Assembly: GCA_902826385.1 (NCBI GenBank)
Contig: CADEEU010000202.1
Coordinates: 1-6,818, forward strand
Source of the DNA: an uncultured Acidobacteriota bacterium
GTDB lineage: Bacteria > Acidobacteriota > Blastocatellia > Pyrinomonadales > Pyrinomonadaceae
Length of the DNA: 6,818 bases
Direction: 5' to 3'
Shown here one piece after another: positions 1-5,961 of this stretch. Numbering within the stretch: the first letter of the stretch is position 1; each line of letters begins with the position of its first letter. The notes under the pieces are model-generated. The model made no database searches. It was given only the letters and a program-made list of their open reading frames with translations, and was not told where the DNA came from. A program made the position numbers and the translations under genes.

Positions 1-370
1 ATTTTTTGCGCTTTCGCTCAAGCCCATCTACATTGACCGCGACAGGCGTTCCGGTCCATGTCAGCAACGGGATAAATGGCGAGTTAGCCGCGTTGCACAC
101 AAGAACGGCGTCGAAGCGTTTGTTCATCGAATTCACGGCGGAGAAAACCGTGTGTACGATCGTATCCAGGTATTTGTGTTTGATGGTCGGCAGAATGCGA
201 AGCTTAACACCTTTGTATTCCGTCAATTCGCGGTCGACGTGATGCGACCTGCAATAGACGGTAACGTCGTGTCCGCGATCGACGAGTCGCGTCGACAACT
301 CTTCGGCAAAAGTCTCAAAGCCGCCGTAATTTGCGGGAATGCCCCGCGTACCGAGAATTGCCAAACGCAT
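1..370 (-). CDS. Glycosyltransferase, DUF1972/GT4 type (N-terminal part; runs off the left edge)
   Basis: The first 123 residues of a GT-B fold glycosyltransferase are visible; the rest lies outside the window. The protein opens with MRLAILGTRGIPANYGGFET, the hallmark of the DUF1972 domain found at the N-terminus of GT4 enzymes that add rhamnose or other sugars to extracellular polysaccharide or O-antigen. The GGFE motif is at residues 16-19. A second conserved patch, NVDGLERKR, lies at the truncated end. Family members are usually near 370-400 residues, so about a third is present. The start is the ATG at 368-370; no strong Shine-Dalgarno precedes it, but the conserved N-terminus begins exactly there. 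It is divergent from a GT2 gene 87 bp away, which suggests a polysaccharide biosynthesis locus. Donor and acceptor sugars cannot be told from the sequence. Confidence 0.88.
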   Translation of the reverse strand, partial: MRLAILGTRGIPANYGGFETFAEELSTRLVDRGHDVTVYCRSHHVDRELTEYKGVKLRILPTIKHKYLDTIVHTVFSAVNSMNKRFDAVLVCNAANSPFIPLLTWTGTPVAVNVDGLERKRKK

Positions 371-457
371 TTTTTTAGGCCGGTTTTCCAATCCTTCAAG
401 ATAGGTTATTGAGGTTTGAGATTCAAGAATGCTCTGCAATACTTATGAGCAACCACG
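371..457. promoter_or_regulatory. Divergent intergenic region between two glycosyltransferase genes
   Basis: This 87-bp gap must contain, or lie close to, the start signals of both divergent glycosyltransferase genes. On the minus strand, TTGAAT (complement of 421-426) and TATCTT (complement of 398-403) are 17 bp apart and match the sigma-70 boxes at 4 of 6 positions each. On the plus strand I see only weak -10-like ATACTT near 440-445. No stable hairpin or operator palindrome is evident. The assignment rests mainly on gene orientation. Confidence 0.3.
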
Positions 458-1273
458 ATGATCGACATCCTGATGTCCACCTACAACGGCGCCGAGTTCC
501 TTTCCGCTCAGATCGATTCGATCCTGGCGCAAGACTTCCGTGACTTTCGTCTGGTGATACGAGATGACGGTTCAACCGACGACACTATCGCCTTGCTCCA
601 AAACTACATGGCAAAAGATGCGCGGGTCGTTCTAACCGAAGATGACCGTGGAAACCTCGGGGCCCGGCATTCATTTTTTGAATTGATAGAGAAGTCGAAT
701 GCCGGATTCATTATGCTTTCGGACCAAGACGATGTTTGGCTGCCGGACAAAATCTCGCGCACGCTATCGAAAATCGAAGAGATGACGGCGGCAAACGGCA
801 TCGAAACCCCATTAGCTGTTTTTACCGACCTGACGGTTGTTAATGCGACTCTGGACATGATCGACAAATCGTTCTGGAATTATCAAAGGCTCGACCCGGA
901 CATTTCGCAGGACTGGAAGAAACTGCTTGCTCAAAATGTTGTCGCCGGCTGCACGCTGATGATAAACCGGACCGCAAAATCGGTCGTTCTGCCGTTCTCG
1001 ATACCGGAGATGATGCATGACCACTGGATCGCCGCTCGTGTTGCACACCACGGGAAAATAGCGTTTCTGGCGGAACCGACCGTGCTTTATCGTCAGCACG
1101 GACGCAATGTCGAGGGAGCAAAAAACGTGGGAATTTTGTATTTAGGCTCAAAAGCTTCGGGCATCCTCGGTTCGATTTCCGTCTACCGAAAAGCGGCCGC
1201 AACCTTTGGCGACACAACGGCTTACGAGCTTTTAAAGAATAAGGTCCTGCTCAACCTTAAACGTCTTACCTAA
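458..1273 (+). CDS. Family 2 glycosyltransferase (GT-A fold), rhamnosyltransferase-like
   Basis: This complete 271-residue protein transfers a sugar from a nucleotide-sugar donor, most likely during synthesis of a cell-surface polysaccharide at the cytoplasmic face of the membrane. The GT-A nucleotide-binding core is clear: IDILMSTYNG at residues 2-11, RDDGSTDDT at 35-43, and the metal-binding DxD region SDQDDVWLPDK at 88-98 (Asp89, Asp91, Asp92). A later MHDHW motif at 186-190 supplies the conserved acceptor-site Asp188, and a YRQHG..NVEGA segment follows, as in many GT2 rhamnosyltransferase-like enzymes. There are no transmembrane segments. An in-frame stop at 446-448 limits upstream extension, so the ATG at 458 is the earliest ATG start; the only other nearby ATG (445) is in a different frame. 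It is divergent from the DUF1972 glycosyltransferase. Acceptor and donor are not predictable. Confidence 0.92.
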   Translation: MIDILMSTYNGAEFLSAQIDSILAQDFRDFRLVIRDDGSTDDTIALLQNYMAKDARVVLTEDDRGNLGARHSFFELIEKSNAGFIMLSDQDDVWLPDKISRTLSKIEEMTAANGIETPLAVFTDLTVVNATLDMIDKSFWNYQRLDPDISQDWKKLLAQNVVAGCTLMINRTAKSVVLPFSIPEMMHDHWIAARVAHHGKIAFLAEPTVLYRQHGRNVEGAKNVGILYLGSKASGILGSISVYRKAAATFGDTTAYELLKNKVLLNLKRLT

Positions 1274-1323
1274 CCGCCTCGCGTTGCCCTTTTGTCCGAT
1301 CCGCAAGATAATAAAGGGTATAG

Positions 1324-1872
1324 ATGAAATTTATCTCAGACATCAGATTGCTGCTTTTGGCCCTTTGGCTCGGTGCCGCAGTGTTTTTTATCGCGGTTGC
1401 CCAAAGTTCGTTTGCCGTGTTGCCTACGCGCGAGCTTGCCGGTTCGGTCGTCAGCCGGACGTTGATGATACTTAATTTCGGCGGCCTCGGCATCGCCGTT
1501 TTGCTGATTTTGACATCGCTGATCATTCGAAAGGAAGCAAGCCGATTTTGGTTGTGGGTAGAGCGATTTCTTCTGCTCCTGGTTGGCGCAGCCTGCGCTG
1601 TCGGCCAGTTTGTTATCGCAATCTGGCTGCAGTTTACAAAGGCCCAAATGGGCGGCAAACCGATCGACGAGGTTGCCGCGGACGACCCGCTTCGTATCCA
1701 GTTCAACAATCTGCATCAGTATTCCGAATGGGTACTGCTGGCCGGAATGGCGGCGGCGTTGATCGCGTTCTTTATCATTGCCAACCGCCAATGGAACACT
1801 GCGGTCGTGACCAAATCATCCGCAACCACCAACGATCCTTTCGATTTTTCAAAAGAGTTTGTTAAAAAGTAA
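1324..1872 (+). CDS. DUF4149 family integral membrane protein (TMEM205-like)
   Basis: This is a small polytopic inner-membrane protein of 182 residues with four predicted helices, at about residues 8-30, 46-68, 76-102 and 136-154. The N-terminal LLLALWLGAAVFF with a following VLPTRELAGSVVSR loop, and LHQYSEW before the last helix, match the DUF4149 pattern, which is related to eukaryotic TMEM205. The biochemical role of the bacterial family is not established; a link to metal or drug tolerance has been suggested only for the eukaryotic relative. A good Shine-Dalgarno, AAGGG at 1314-1318, lies 5 nt before the ATG and fixes the start. The gene follows GT2 after 50 bp and is followed 4 nt later by the GrdB-like gene, so those two are very likely cotranscribed. 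The C-terminal 25 residues are polar and probably cytoplasmic. Confidence 0.8.
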   Translation: MKFISDIRLLLLALWLGAAVFFIAVAQSSFAVLPTRELAGSVVSRTLMILNFGGLGIAVLLILTSLIIRKEASRFWLWVERFLLLLVGAACAVGQFVIAIWLQFTKAQMGGKPIDEVAADDPLRIQFNNLHQYSEWVLLAGMAAALIAFFIIANRQWNTAVVTKSSATTNDPFDFSKEFVKK

Positions 1873-1876
1873 CCGT

Positions 1877-2668
1877 ATGGAGATCATCGAAAACCTTTCG
1901 GCCTACTCAAACCGCGTCTCGCGTTGGAGTGGCGACGAACGCCTTGCGGGTTATCCGTTTATCGAAAACACGAACGCGCCTTTTACACCGGTGCGGCGTG
2001 CTCTTCCGATGCTTAATCTGGCGTTGATCTCAACCGCCGGAGCTTACATCGACGGCACTGAACCCTTCGACATCAATTCGCGTGACGGCGAATCGGGCTT
2101 TCACGAAATTCCGGTTGAAGTAGAGGCTGCCGACCTCCGCTACGCTGCAAAAGGCTACGACCCCACGGCGGTCAAACAGGACCGCAATGCGCAAATTCCA
2201 GTTGATCGTTTGCTTGAATATCAGGCAAACGCCGTTATCGGCAAATTGAACGATGTTTGGTGGAGCACAAGCAGCTATATCCCGAACGGACAGGTCGTCG
2301 CCGAAGAGCTTGCACCGAAACTGTCGGAACGCCTCGCTCGCTATGAAGTAAATGCGGCACTGATTGTTCCGGCATCCCGGTTGTGTCATCAAACGGCGGG
2401 TTTGATTGCTCGTCGCATCGAGATGGACGGAATACCGACCATTGTCGTTTCCGTCGAAAAGCTGATGTCAGAAAGAGTCCGCCCGCCGCGCACCGCATAC
2501 TACGAAGGCAGCCTCGGATCGGTAGTCGGCCCCGCAGACTGGCCCGAATTCCAACGCCGCGTCCTGGACGAGACCTTGCGCAATATGGAAACTTTCGACC
2601 AGCCCGGCATTCGTAAACTTGCCGTCGATCTTGAATCGAAAGTCGAAGCCGCGAGAGGCGAACGCTAA
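1877..2668 (+). CDS. GrdB-family protein (glycine/sarcosine/betaine reductase selenoprotein B-like) with Ser at the Sec position
   Basis: This 263-residue cytosolic protein belongs to the family of the substrate-activating B subunit of glycine/sarcosine/betaine and D-proline reductases. Recognisable parts are APFTPVRRAL (34-43), LALISTAGAYIDGTEPFD (48-65), the FHEIPVEV strand, an IPVDRLLEY segment, and VPASRLCHQTAGLIARR at about 164-180. In true GrdB/PrdB proteins this last motif reads roughly TPTUPVCHQT, with a UxxC redox pair. Here the U position is Ser167 (codon TCC at 2375-2377) while Cys170 is kept, so the standard selenol chemistry cannot occur. No partner reductase subunits are nearby. 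The ATG at 1877 was chosen over a TTG at 1859 that would overlap the upstream gene; the 4-nt gap implies cotranscription and perhaps translational coupling with DUF4149. The real substrate is unknown. It is most likely a redox-independent or repurposed homologue. Confidence 0.8.
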   Translation: MEIIENLSAYSNRVSRWSGDERLAGYPFIENTNAPFTPVRRALPMLNLALISTAGAYIDGTEPFDINSRDGESGFHEIPVEVEAADLRYAAKGYDPTAVKQDRNAQIPVDRLLEYQANAVIGKLNDVWWSTSSYIPNGQVVAEELAPKLSERLARYEVNAALIVPASRLCHQTAGLIARRIEMDGIPTIVVSVEKLMSERVRPPRTAYYEGSLGSVVGPADWPEFQRRVLDETLRNMETFDQPGIRKLAVDLESKVEAARGER

Positions 2669-2673
2669 TCTTT

Positions 2674-3255
2674 TTAGATAGCCGTCTGCCAGCTTTTTAT
2701 CCAATCAAGCGGATAGATCAGCATTAGGATATTCAACAGCAGCCCGTCGCGTATCCAAAGCAGCAGGACCAATTCGACGAAAATAAAGAACACGAGCGAC
2801 TTCCACATTCCCAGTTTCGTCGCGACCCAGAACCCGAATGCACAGGCGATGACATCGCCGACCGAATTCACTATCGAATCACCGAAATAATCCAGCGACG
2901 CCGTATTCTCGCGGTATTTTTCGATGATGTAGCTTGAATTCTCAAATACTTCCCACGCCGCCTCGGCCACGATGCCGATAAAAAATCGCCATTCCATGCT
3001 CAGCTTTGCGAATAACAAGCCTGTCAGCCAAAAAAACAGAACTCCGTGCAGCACGTGTGTAAAAGTATATGGGTCGAACAGATGCTGAGAAGTGTGGCTG
3101 CTGTTCCACGCCTGATGGATATAAATGGCCCAATCACCCGATTTGCACCACCAAATACGGCCCTGCGTCGACAGAACAAATGTCATCACCGCGGTCACGA
3201 GGACGCTCGCCGCTAACGGAAAAATAACCGATCTGCTATCCTGCCGTTCGTTCAT
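2674..3255 (-). CDS. UPF0314/DUF2585 family integral membrane protein
   Basis: This protein of 193 residues has several hydrophobic helices (about 10-29, 66-83, 91-104, 128-146 and 152-168). Diagnostic conserved stretches of the DUF2585 family are present in order: HTSQHLFDPYTFTHVLHG (54-71), EAAWEVFENS (98-107), SLDYFGDSIVNSVGDV (120-135) and a C-terminal IRDGLLLNILMLIYPLDWIK segment. The dense conserved His, Asp, Glu and Asn residues inside or next to helices hint at an enzymatic or metal-binding role, but no function is established for the family. The ATG at 3253-3255 was preferred to an in-frame TTG three codons upstream; GAAG lies just before it. The gene converges on the GrdB-like gene with only 5 bp between stop codons, so no separate terminator fits there. 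It is divergent from glpD. Confidence 0.85.
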   Translation of the reverse strand: MNERQDSRSVIFPLAASVLVTAVMTFVLSTQGRIWWCKSGDWAIYIHQAWNSSHTSQHLFDPYTFTHVLHGVLFFWLTGLLFAKLSMEWRFFIGIVAEAAWEVFENSSYIIEKYRENTASLDYFGDSIVNSVGDVIACAFGFWVATKLGMWKSLVFFIFVELVLLLWIRDGLLLNILMLIYPLDWIKSWQTAI

Positions 3256-3309
3256 AAACTTCAATCAGATTTTCGTCCGAATCGCCGCGTTTATCAAGAC
3301 GTTCCATAA

Positions 3310-3340
3310 CTATTAACTATCAACTTACAAACTATCAACT
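3310..3340. repeat. Left array of heptamer repeats (CTATCAA unit)
   Basis: Four tandem units read on the plus strand: CTATTAA (3310-3316), CTATCAA (3317-3323), an imperfect 8-mer CTTACAAA (3324-3331) and CTATCAA (3332-3338), ending with CT. They are the reverse complement of the TTGATAG array at 3393-3422. The array lies in the DUF2585/glpD divergent intergenic region. On the minus strand each good unit supplies TTGATA, five of six matches to the sigma-70 -35 box. The unit length and tandem layout resemble the heptanucleotide STRR repeats known from cyanobacteria, by analogy only. Confidence 0.8.
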
Positions 3341-3392
3341 GAATTTAACGAACATAACCTGGCCGACTGCAAGCCTAATCCTTTCAATTAGT

Positions 3393-3422
3393 TTGATAGT
3401 TGATAGTTGAATAGTTGATAGT
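3393..3422. repeat. Right array of heptamer repeats (TTGATAG unit), inverted relative to the left array
   Basis: Four tandem units: TTGATAG (3393-3399), TTGATAG (3400-3406), TTGAATAG with one extra A (3407-3414) and TTGATAG (3415-3421). They face the CTATCAA array across a 52-bp spacer. The two arms can pair over roughly 29 positions with one bulged and a few mismatched bases; the single T in the left CTATTAA still pairs as G-U in RNA. The array ends 29 bp before the glpD start. One TTGATA (3400-3405) has CTTAAT (3423-3428) 17 bp downstream, a possible but weak glpD promoter. Confidence 0.8.
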
Positions 3423-3451
3423 CTTAATTTCGTGCATCAGGAATTTGCAAG

Positions 3452-4948
3452 ATGGATAGAAGCAGTAACCTGAAAATCGTAAAGGCCCGTACCGAGCCGT
3501 GGGACATCGTCATTATCGGCGGCGGGGCGACCGGTTCCGGGTGTGCATTGGATGCGGCTTCGCGTGGATACTCAACCCTCTTGGTTGAGCAGCACGATTT
3601 CGGCAAAGGCACATCCAGCCGCTCGACCAAACTAATCCACGGCGGCGTTCGGTATCTTCGTCAGGGAAATATTTCGCTCGTCCGCGAAGCGTTGCGCGAA
3701 CGCTCAATTCTGCTAAAAAATGCACCGCACGTCGTCCGCAAACAGGCGTTCGTCATTCCCTGCTACAGCCTTTGGCAAAAAGTGTTTTACGGTTTTGGCA
3801 TGAAGGTGTATGACCTGCTTGCAGGTCGGCACAACATCGGAGCATCCCGCATCATTTCCCGTGAAGAAACGCTTCGACACCTGCCGAACTTGAAAGAGCA
3901 AAACTTAAGCGGCGGCGTGCTTTATTATGACGGCCAATTCGACGACACGCGGCTGCTGATCGACATTCTTCGCACTGCAAATGAACGCGGAGCCGTTGTT
4001 CTGAACTACGCGAAAGTAGCTGCACTGACAAAAGACGCCGAAGGAAAAATAAACGGGCTCGAATTCGAGGACACTGAAACCGGAGAGAAATTTAGCGTTG
4101 CCGCCAAGTGCGTGATCAACGCAACCGGAGCGTTCTCCGATCCTGTCCGAAAAATGTCCGACGCCGGTGCAAAAAATATCATCACCTTTGCCCAGGGCAT
4201 TCACCTTGTCTTCGACCGCAAATTCCTGCCGTCCGATTCCGCGTTGATGATCCCAAAAACCAGCGACGGCCGCGTACTTTTCTGTATCCCGTGGCATGAT
4301 CACCTGATGGTCGGCACAACCGATACTGCCGTTGAAACAGCGGAGATCGAGCCTCACGCACTCGAATCCGAGATCGATTTCATTCTCGAAACCGCCGCAG
4401 AATACCTGACGGCAAAGCCGGCACGCGACGATATTCTCAGCATTTTTGCCGGCATTCGCCCTCTGGTAAAAAACGCTTCGAACGTAAAAACATCATCACT
4501 CTCACGCGGTCACGACCTGTTCGTTGACGCGTCTGGCCTGATCACGATCACCGGCGGCAAATGGACGACGTATCGCCGGATGGCTGAAGATGCTGTGGAC
4601 AAGGCGGCGGCTATCACAGGAGTGGCTCCGCGAAAATGCGTAACCGAAGACCTGCCGATTACCGGCCCGCCTCACACGGATATTGAGAGTGAAAGGCTGC
4701 ATCCCGATCTGCCTTATACCCAAGCTGACGTTATGCACGCGGTGCGCTTTGAAATGGCAAGAAAGTTAGAAGATGTGCTAGGCCGAAGGACGCGGGCACT
4801 TTTTTTGAACGCTCAGGCAGCGGTCGAAGTATCGCGAAAAGTAGCAGAGATCATGGCCGCAGAACTACGGAAAGACAACGACTGGACAAACACCGAGGTC
4901 GCTTCCTTTGAAGATCTTTCTTCTTCTTATTCGCGTCCTTTCGCGTAA
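3452..4948 (+). CDS. glpD: FAD-dependent glycerol-3-phosphate dehydrogenase
   Basis: This enzyme oxidises sn-glycerol 3-phosphate to dihydroxyacetone phosphate and passes electrons through FAD to the quinone pool, as a peripheral protein on the inner face of the membrane. The 498-residue length is normal for GlpD. The N-terminal FAD-binding Rossmann motif is IVIIGGGATGSG (19-30), followed by E46 of the second strand and the family signature TSSRSTKLIHGGVRYL (54-69). The substrate-site/FAD segment ITGGKWTTYR is at 366-375. The C-terminal DAO_C-type helical domain spans about 415-480 with RRTR at 445-448. A Shine-Dalgarno AGGA (3439-3442) lies 9 nt before the ATG. No glpK or glpF is in the window. 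The last residues (SRPFA) are encoded by a TTCGCG-rich repeat, so the extreme C-terminus may be a late extension. Expression could be affected by the upstream heptamer arrays. Confidence 0.96.
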   Translation: MDRSSNLKIVKARTEPWDIVIIGGGATGSGCALDAASRGYSTLLVEQHDFGKGTSSRSTKLIHGGVRYLRQGNISLVREALRERSILLKNAPHVVRKQAFVIPCYSLWQKVFYGFGMKVYDLLAGRHNIGASRIISREETLRHLPNLKEQNLSGGVLYYDGQFDDTRLLIDILRTANERGAVVLNYAKVAALTKDAEGKINGLEFEDTETGEKFSVAAKCVINATGAFSDPVRKMSDAGAKNIITFAQGIHLVFDRKFLPSDSALMIPKTSDGRVLFCIPWHDHLMVGTTDTAVETAEIEPHALESEIDFILETAAEYLTAKPARDDILSIFAGIRPLVKNASNVKTSSLSRGHDLFVDASGLITITGGKWTTYRRMAEDAVDKAAAITGVAPRKCVTEDLPITGPPHTDIESERLHPDLPYTQADVMHAVRFEMARKLEDVLGRRTRALFLNAQAAVEVSRKVAEIMAAELRKDNDWTNTEVASFEDLSSSYSRPFA

Positions 4949-4967
4949 TTCGCGGGCAAAAATCTCT
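4930..4967. repeat. TTCGCG-rich repeat spanning the glpD stop codon (first copy of a 19-bp direct repeat)
   Basis: TTCGCG occurs three times at 4930, 4940 and 4949, that is at 10- and 9-bp steps, across the end of glpD. The 19 bases at 4949-4967 (TTCGCGGGCAAAAATCTCT) recur at 5017-5035 with two mismatches. It looks like a small intergenic repeat into which the glpD reading frame ends. Confidence 0.6.
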
Positions 4968-5016
4968 TTCTCTGCGGCTCGAAGAACCGGTCGTTACCAC
5001 TCCCGGTCTGACTTGC

Positions 5017-5035
5017 TTCGCGGGCGAAAAACTCT
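5017..5035. repeat. Second copy of the 19-bp direct repeat, abutting the sufU stop codon
   Basis: TTCGCGGGCGAAAAACTCT matches 4949-4967 at 17 of 19 positions. The pair brackets the gap between the convergent glpD and sufU genes, and this copy overlaps the first base of the complement of the sufU stop codon. Its role, if any, is unknown. Confidence 0.6.
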
Positions 5036-5484
5036 TATTCCGTCGAAACTACGTCTTCGCCGTGCAATGCCGCATTAAGCGTATGCCAACTCAGGCTCGC
5101 GCATTTTACCCTGGCGGGAAATTCGAGCACACCTGCAAATATCTTCAGCTTACCGAGGTCGTTCTCATCCGTTTCAATATCAAGCTCGCCGGTCACCATC
5201 TTATGAAATTCATCAAAGATCGCCTCCGCCTCGTGCTTTGTTTTCCCCTTCACAGCCTGCGTCATCATCGACGCCGAAGCCTTCGATATCGCGCAGCCCG
5301 AACCTTTGAACGCCACGTCGGTCACCGTCTCGTCATCCAACGAAACATAAACCCGCAACGCATCGCCGCACAACGGATTCTTGCCATCGGCATATTGATC
5401 CGCATCCGCAATCTCACGAAAATTTCGCGGATTTTTGTTGTGCTCTAAAATTACTTCTTGATAAAGATCGCTTAATTCTGACAT
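5035..5484 (-). CDS. sufU: SufU-type iron-sulfur cluster assembly protein (IscU/NifU-N fold)
   Basis: SufU receives persulfide sulfur from the cysteine desulfurase SufS through a zinc site and supports Fe-S cluster assembly by SufBCD in the cytosol. The 149-residue protein is of normal length. The ligands of the family are all present: Cys39 and Asp41 in NPLCGD, Cys64 in GSGCAIS and Cys128 in ARVKCASLSW. The extra segment after the second Cys (about 79-100, KGKTKHEAEAIFDEFHKMVT) is the insertion that separates SufU from IscU. The ATG at 5482-5484 has no clear Shine-Dalgarno and lies only 3 nt after the restored hicA stop, so its translation may be coupled to hicA. No sufS or sufBCD is visible nearby. 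The first 22 codons exist a second time at 6004-6069, which also confirms the start. It converges on glpD. Confidence 0.95.
   Translation of the reverse strand: MSELSDLYQEVILEHNKNPRNFREIADADQYADGKNPLCGDALRVYVSLDDETVTDVAFKGSGCAISKASASMMTQAVKGKTKHEAEAIFDEFHKMVTGELDIETDENDLGKLKIFAGVLEFPARVKCASLSWHTLNAALHGEDVVSTE
5412..5484 (-). repeat. 73-bp direct repeat, copy inside intact sufU (5' end)
   Basis: This is the 5' part of intact sufU. It aligns without gaps to 5997-6069, with 66 of 73 identical bases. Homology ends at the start codon on one side and about 24 codons into the gene on the other. Six of the seven differences lie in the 22 shared codons and are synonymous; the seventh changes Arg23 to Leu. 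The two copies flank hicBA. Confidence 0.92.
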
Positions 5485-5487
5485 CTG

Positions 5488-5705
5488 TTAAAGCATCTCA
5501 ATAAACTCTTCGATCGTCAGGCCGCATTGACCCAAGATCGATCGAAGTGTACCTGTTTTGACCGTTTGGTGGAAAGGCACGCTCGTTCGCAAACTATTTT
5601 TTTCAGGATGTAGTGGCTCCCGGTAATGTGATCGATCTCGAATCCTGCTCGTTGGAGGGCTTTGAGGACTTTTGTCGGTTTCAGATCACGCGGCAATTTG
5701 CTCAT
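5488..5705 (-). pseudogene. hicA: HicA-type mRNA interferase toxin gene, frameshifted at an A7 tract
   Basis: HicA toxins are small ribosome-independent RNases with a dsRBD-like fold that cleave mRNA and are neutralised by HicB. Residues 1-36 begin MSKLPRDLKPTKVLKALQ and end GSHYILKK, with the catalytic His31 in GSHY. Read literally, the frame then continues into unrelated residues and stops at 5517 (62 codons). In the -1 frame the typical C-terminal half follows (SVPFHQTVKTGTLRSILGQC, then GLTIEEFIEML and a stop at 5488-5490). The switch maps to seven consecutive A (T7 at 5597-5603 on the plus strand); an eighth A would give a perfect 72-residue HicA. Possible causes are a real inactivating deletion, a sequencing error, or slippage that makes some full-length toxin. 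The start overlaps hicB by 20 bp, and the stop is 3 nt before sufU. Confidence 0.87.
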
Positions 5706-5952
5706 TGTCGATTCTTACACCCACTGGAAACGCCAGTTTGTCCTCGGGAATCGGATCACCATGTTTGATCATGCTGATCAAATAACCTTCGATTGCGTCC
5801 TTTGCCATCGCGAATGCTTCATCCAGCGTATCTCCCTGAGTTACCAAGCCGGGCAGTGCGGGGCAAGTAACTAAATACCCACCTGGATCATTGGGTTCGA
5901 TCAGAATCGTAAAACTATAATCGCCTACCTGTACCGGAGCATGTTCTTTCAT
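5686..5952 (-). CDS. hicB: HicB-type antitoxin
   Basis: This 88-residue protein is the antitoxin expected to bind and block HicA. The core GGYLVTCPALPGLVTQGDTLDEAFAMA (about residues 24-50) followed by the AIEGYL helix is the partial RNase H-like HicB fold (UPF0150). The protein ends shortly after this domain, so it belongs to the short form with no recognisable helix-turn-helix or ribbon-helix-helix DNA-binding tail; autoregulation by DNA binding is therefore uncertain. The gene order is hicB then hicA with a 20-bp overlap, implying coupled translation. The ATG at 5950-5952 starts 9 nt after the stop of the sufU-fragment ORF, and no clear Shine-Dalgarno precedes it, which suggests coupling to that ORF or to the upstream gene. 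HicB itself appears intact although its toxin is frameshifted. Confidence 0.9.
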   Translation of the reverse strand: MKEHAPVQVGDYSFTILIEPNDPGGYLVTCPALPGLVTQGDTLDEAFAMAKDAIEGYLISMIKHGDPIPEDKLAFPVGVRIDNEQIAA

Positions 5953-5961
5953 ATCGATATT

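Noticed and set aside
1..412. Plus-strand ORFs at the left edge (78 and 86 codons)
   Set aside because: Most of their length is antisense to the clear DUF1972/GT4 reading frame, and they show no recognisable protein features.
812..1217. Minus-strand ORFs inside the GT2 gene
   Set aside because: The GT2 frame carries all motifs; these antisense frames are low-complexity Arg/Ser-rich shadows.
1859..1876. TTG start extending the GrdB-like gene by six codons into the DUF4149 gene
   Set aside because: It would overlap the upstream stop, adds no conserved residues, and the ATG at 1877 fits the usual 4-nt gap better.
1877..2668. In-frame TGA as a selenocysteine codon in the GrdB-like gene
   Set aside because: The motif position is TCC (Ser) and the frame is open throughout, so no Sec recoding is needed or possible at the expected site.
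3256..3264. TTG start three codons upstream for the DUF2585 gene
   Set aside because: The ATG at 3255 is the commoner start type and has GAAG just before it; the extra three residues carry no support.
3310..3422. CRISPR-like array
   Set aside because: The units are 7 bp, directly tandem and in two opposing orientations, with no regular spacers or cas genes.
3905..4357. 150-codon minus-strand ORF inside glpD
   Set aside because: glpD is unmistakable across this span, and the antisense product shows no domain or start signal.
4986..5007. Possible terminator hairpin between glpD and sufU (ACCGG/CCGGT)
   Set aside because: The stem is only five base pairs with a 12-base loop and no T-run on either strand, so a terminator call is not supported.
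5062..5448. 128-codon plus-strand ORF antisense to sufU
   Set aside because: It lies within a strongly conserved SufU coding region and its translation is rich in Arg, Ile and His with no family resemblance; it is a shadow frame.
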